DNA of 64,000 nt from Nocardioides sp. zg-1308 (lineage in GTDB: Bacteria; Actinomycetota; Actinomycetes; Propionibacteriales; Nocardioidaceae), in the NCBI RefSeq assembly GCF_013155375.1, contig NZ_JABJQY010000002.1:2232001-2296000 (forward strand). Reading direction: 5' to 3'. Under the pieces are notes generated by a model. The model saw only the letters and a list, made by a program, of their open reading frames with translations, did no database searches and was not told where the DNA came from. Shown here piece after piece: positions 63,534 to 64,000 of the stretch. Made by a program: the position numbers and the translations under genes. The stretch's first letter is position 1. Each line of letters begins with the position of its first letter.

Positions 63534-64000
63534 ATGTTCGGCTCGTCCCTGTTCCGCCTCCCGCGCCCGTCCCGTCCCGCCCGACGCCTCGGCGCCGTGG
63601 CCCTGACGCTCGCGACCGGGCTCGCCCTCGCCCCCGCCGGCGGGGTGTCGTCCGCCTCCGCCGTCGCCGTCACCGACGATGCCCTCCAGACCACGCCGGC
63701 CACGGCGTTCCGCGTCGGCACATTCAACGTCCTCGGAGCCGACCACACGGCCCCCGGCGGCAACCGCAAGGGCTGGGACCCGGGCGTCGTCCGGATGGAC
63801 CGCGTGGTCAGCCTCATCGGCGAGCACGAGCTCGACGTGGTGGGCTTCCAGGAGTTCCAGCCGCCGCAGGCGACGCGGTTCCAGGAGCTGACCGGGACGT
63901 CCTGGCAGACCTACCCCGGCCTCGACGCGACGGTGGGGCCCTCGGTCAACTCGATCGGGTGGCGCACGGACGTGTGGCAGCTGCTCGAGTCCCGCACGCT
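63534..64000 (+). CDS. Secreted endonuclease/exonuclease/phosphatase-family protein, N-terminal part
   Basis: The frame runs off the right edge; 155 residues are visible. A signal peptide (LGAVALTLATGLALAPAGG, cleavage near SSASA) precedes an EEP domain start: RVGTFNVLGADHTAP has the metal-site Asn, and LIGEHELDVVGFQEFQPPQ has the catalytic Glu in FQEF. VNSIGWRTDVWQLLES follows. Relatives cut DNA, RNA or phosphoesters outside the cell. The ATG at 63534 has GTGAGG about ten bases upstream. The leader holds a stable GC hairpin. Substrate cannot be told from this part. Confidence 0.82.
   Translation, partial: MFGSSLFRLPRPSRPARRLGAVALTLATGLALAPAGGVSSASAVAVTDDALQTTPATAFRVGTFNVLGADHTAPGGNRKGWDPGVVRMDRVVSLIGEHELDVVGFQEFQPPQATRFQELTGTSWQTYPGLDATVGPSVNSIGWRTDVWQLLESRT

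Overview
The window is a continuous stretch of very high-GC chromosome from an actinobacterium, most likely a Nocardioides or another member of the Nocardioidaceae. The gene content (WhiB, LCP ligases, CofD/CofE for coenzyme F420, MtrA-MtrB-LpqB, LysM and DUF3499 genes, a DUF222-type HNH gene) and the gene order both point there. From memory of the mycobacterial map, much of the order (birA, PH-domain gene, purK, purE, fadE; cofE/cofD, whiB2; metallopeptidase, DUF3499, SIS; ahcY, mtrA, mtrB, lpqB, comF, hpf, secA) follows one conserved actinobacterial block. The tatB-mrp-DUF1003-MgtE group at the right end belongs to another conserved block. I see no rRNA, tRNA, CRISPR array, prophage or insertion sequence.

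Layout. 1-8.4 kb: end of birA, a PH-domain membrane protein, a class III nucleotide cyclase, a lone winged-helix protein, purK-purE, an ArfB-like rescue factor, an L-2-hydroxyglutarate oxidase, an NAD(P)-dependent oxidoreductase, a CoA-binding protein and an acyl-CoA dehydrogenase. 8.4-15.1 kb: a PAS-ANTAR regulator, a DNA/RNA non-specific endonuclease, a copper-handling group (His-rich lipoprotein, CopC-CopD fusion, YcnI, small membrane protein) and a PadR-DUF1707 pair. 15.3-28.6 kb: a cell-envelope block with two LCP ligases, two GT2 enzymes, UDP-galactopyranose mutase, a GlfT2-like galactofuranosyltransferase, an ABC exporter and a secreted PGRP amidase. Together these could make, export and attach a galactofuran wall polymer. 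28.6-39 kb: TIGR03089 and DUF3105 genes, cofE-cofD, whiB2, a giant membrane glycosyltransferase with DUF5719, and the metallopeptidase/DUF3499/Trm112/SIS group.

39-44.8 kb is an accessory stretch: two GNAT enzymes, a HIT-SnoaL reading frame, a DUF222 HNH gene, a dispersed repeat, an isochorismatase and a DUF808 membrane protein with a repeat-encoded tail. 44.9-57.4 kb is the conserved ahcY-mtrAB-lpqB-comF-hpf-response regulator-ycaQ-secA block. 57.4-64 kb holds an Rv3235-like protein, a LysM protein, a fasciclin protein, an unknown protein, tatB, mrp, DUF1003, an MgtE-type sensor without channel, and the start of a secreted endonuclease/exonuclease/phosphatase protein.

Two regulatory themes run across the window. 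First, about half of the transcription-unit heads have a TANNNT-like -10 hexamer ending 6-8 bases before the start codon with no ribosome binding site, the arrangement expected for leaderless mRNAs. Second, GTGAC-type direct repeats with a 9-base period lie upstream of an LCP gene, the PGRP amidase gene and the terminal secreted-protein gene. They are candidate sites for MtrA, whose gene is also in the window. Assignments rest on motif recognition by eye; no search was run.
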